Source: Gracilibacillus halotolerans (GTDB taxonomy: Bacteria > Bacillota > Bacilli > Bacillales > Amphibacillaceae). Taken from it: a stretch of 64,000 nucleotides of DNA. Of the stretch, positions 63,660 to 64,000 are shown piece after piece. Where the stretch lies: assembly GCF_014206945.1 (NCBI RefSeq), contig NZ_JACHON010000009.1, positions 29,335 through 93,334 of the forward strand, in the 5' to 3' direction. The number at the start of each line of letters is the position of its first letter. Positions within the stretch are counted from its first letter, which is position 1. Below the pieces are notes generated by a model. It saw only the letters and a program-made list of their open reading frames with translations, searched no databases and was not told the DNA's origin. The translations under genes were made by a program, and so were the position numbers.

Positions 63660-64000
63660 ATATTAAATTAGACATACATAAATATAAGCCAACCCTGTCA
63701 ATTTGTCAACTAACCTTTTCAACTGTTAACTTATGTATTGCTTCAGTAGAAAACAATGCGACCAGTTCTTCATTATATTTACATGGTGTTCTTATAGCTT
63801 TAAAAAAAGACCTCCCTCAATATAATTAATTTTTCTTTCATTTACTCGTTTTTTCTCAAAATTCCACTTACACCGAATAGTTAATTCACCTTAAATAATG
63901 GATACTATTTGCATTTATAATAAATATTTACATAGTGAAAACCATCCTATCCTCCAAACTGGTATTGATTGGAAAATGACAGTATAACCGTGCTTAAAAT
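63660..64000. other. Gene-free end of the window
   Basis: No gene recognised. The only notable element is the second copy of the 37-base repeat at 63810-63846; here its ribosome site leads into a stop-rich sequence. Confidence 0.5.
63810..63846. repeat. 37-base direct repeat, second copy
   Basis: Identical to 58094-58130. The gene that follows the first copy is absent here. Confidence 0.85.

Noticed and set aside
63760..63812. A duplicated gene after the second 37-base repeat on the minus strand
   Set aside because: The sequence after the repeated ribosome site runs into stop codons in every frame; only the leader is copied.

Overview
The window reads as chromosome from a low-GC, endospore-forming Bacillaceae bacterium. 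The evidence is AT-rich DNA, strong GGAGG-type ribosome sites, a tricistronic gerA/gerB/gerC operon behind a sigma-G-like promoter, a pspA-ydjGHI operon behind a sigma-W-like promoter, Zur, TPP and cre control sites like those of Bacillus, and many lipoproteins. A halotolerant genus of the Gracilibacillus/Oceanobacillus kind would fit, but that is inference.

Layout. 1-3.5 kb: the tail of a DsbA-family oxidoreductase, a chemoreceptor and a small membrane protein. 3.5-18 kb: a minus-strand cluster for rhamnogalacturonan-I fragments (PL11-like propeller protein, yesL, yesU, an LplABC-type importer, a YetA/PL26-like exo-lyase, an RhgT-like acetylesterase, a GH106-like hydrolase and a YesS-like AraC regulator). 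None of the enzymes has a signal peptide, so imported oligosaccharides are probably broken down in the cytoplasm. Cre-like sites lie at the binding-protein promoter and upstream of yesS. 18-24 kb: a sodium:solute symporter with a tiny partner, then fruR-fruK-fruA. 24-29.5 kb: a structured repeat, then an ASCH gene and a Vga/VmlR-type ABC-F gene under an attenuator leader, an LLM monooxygenase with an overlapping small membrane gene, an RluA-type synthase and a CuA-site lipoprotein. 29.6-33.5 kb: a TPP-riboswitch operon (thiY, thiamine-binding protein, thiX, thiZ, TatD). 33.6-37 kb: ydjI-ydjH-ydjG-pspA. 37-40.9 kb: a Tudor-like protein behind a terminator-bearing leader, a dead IS200 transposase between inverted copies of the repeat, then znuA under a Zur box, divergent from a His-rich YtkA-like lipoprotein. 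41-54 kb: DUF4870, guaC, a YedK peptidase, a thioredoxin-like protein, a degenerate HPr-like protein, an MMPL transporter with its secreted partner, GH43, yhdT-panF, a TM-helix-repeat channel and a propeller lipoprotein. 54-64 kb: accessory region with an LPxTG leucine-rich-repeat protein, two orphan extracytoplasmic proteins, broken ORFs, the ger operon, a tyrosine-recombinase remnant and tRNA-Val(GAC).

The least ordinary signals are the attenuator in front of the ABC-F gene, which encodes a short peptide with an R-V-R-L-R run; the three-copy foldable repeat whose copies differ by whole extra hairpins; the leader terminator before the Tudor-like gene; the small-subunit symporter pairs; and the integrase scar beside the tRNA.
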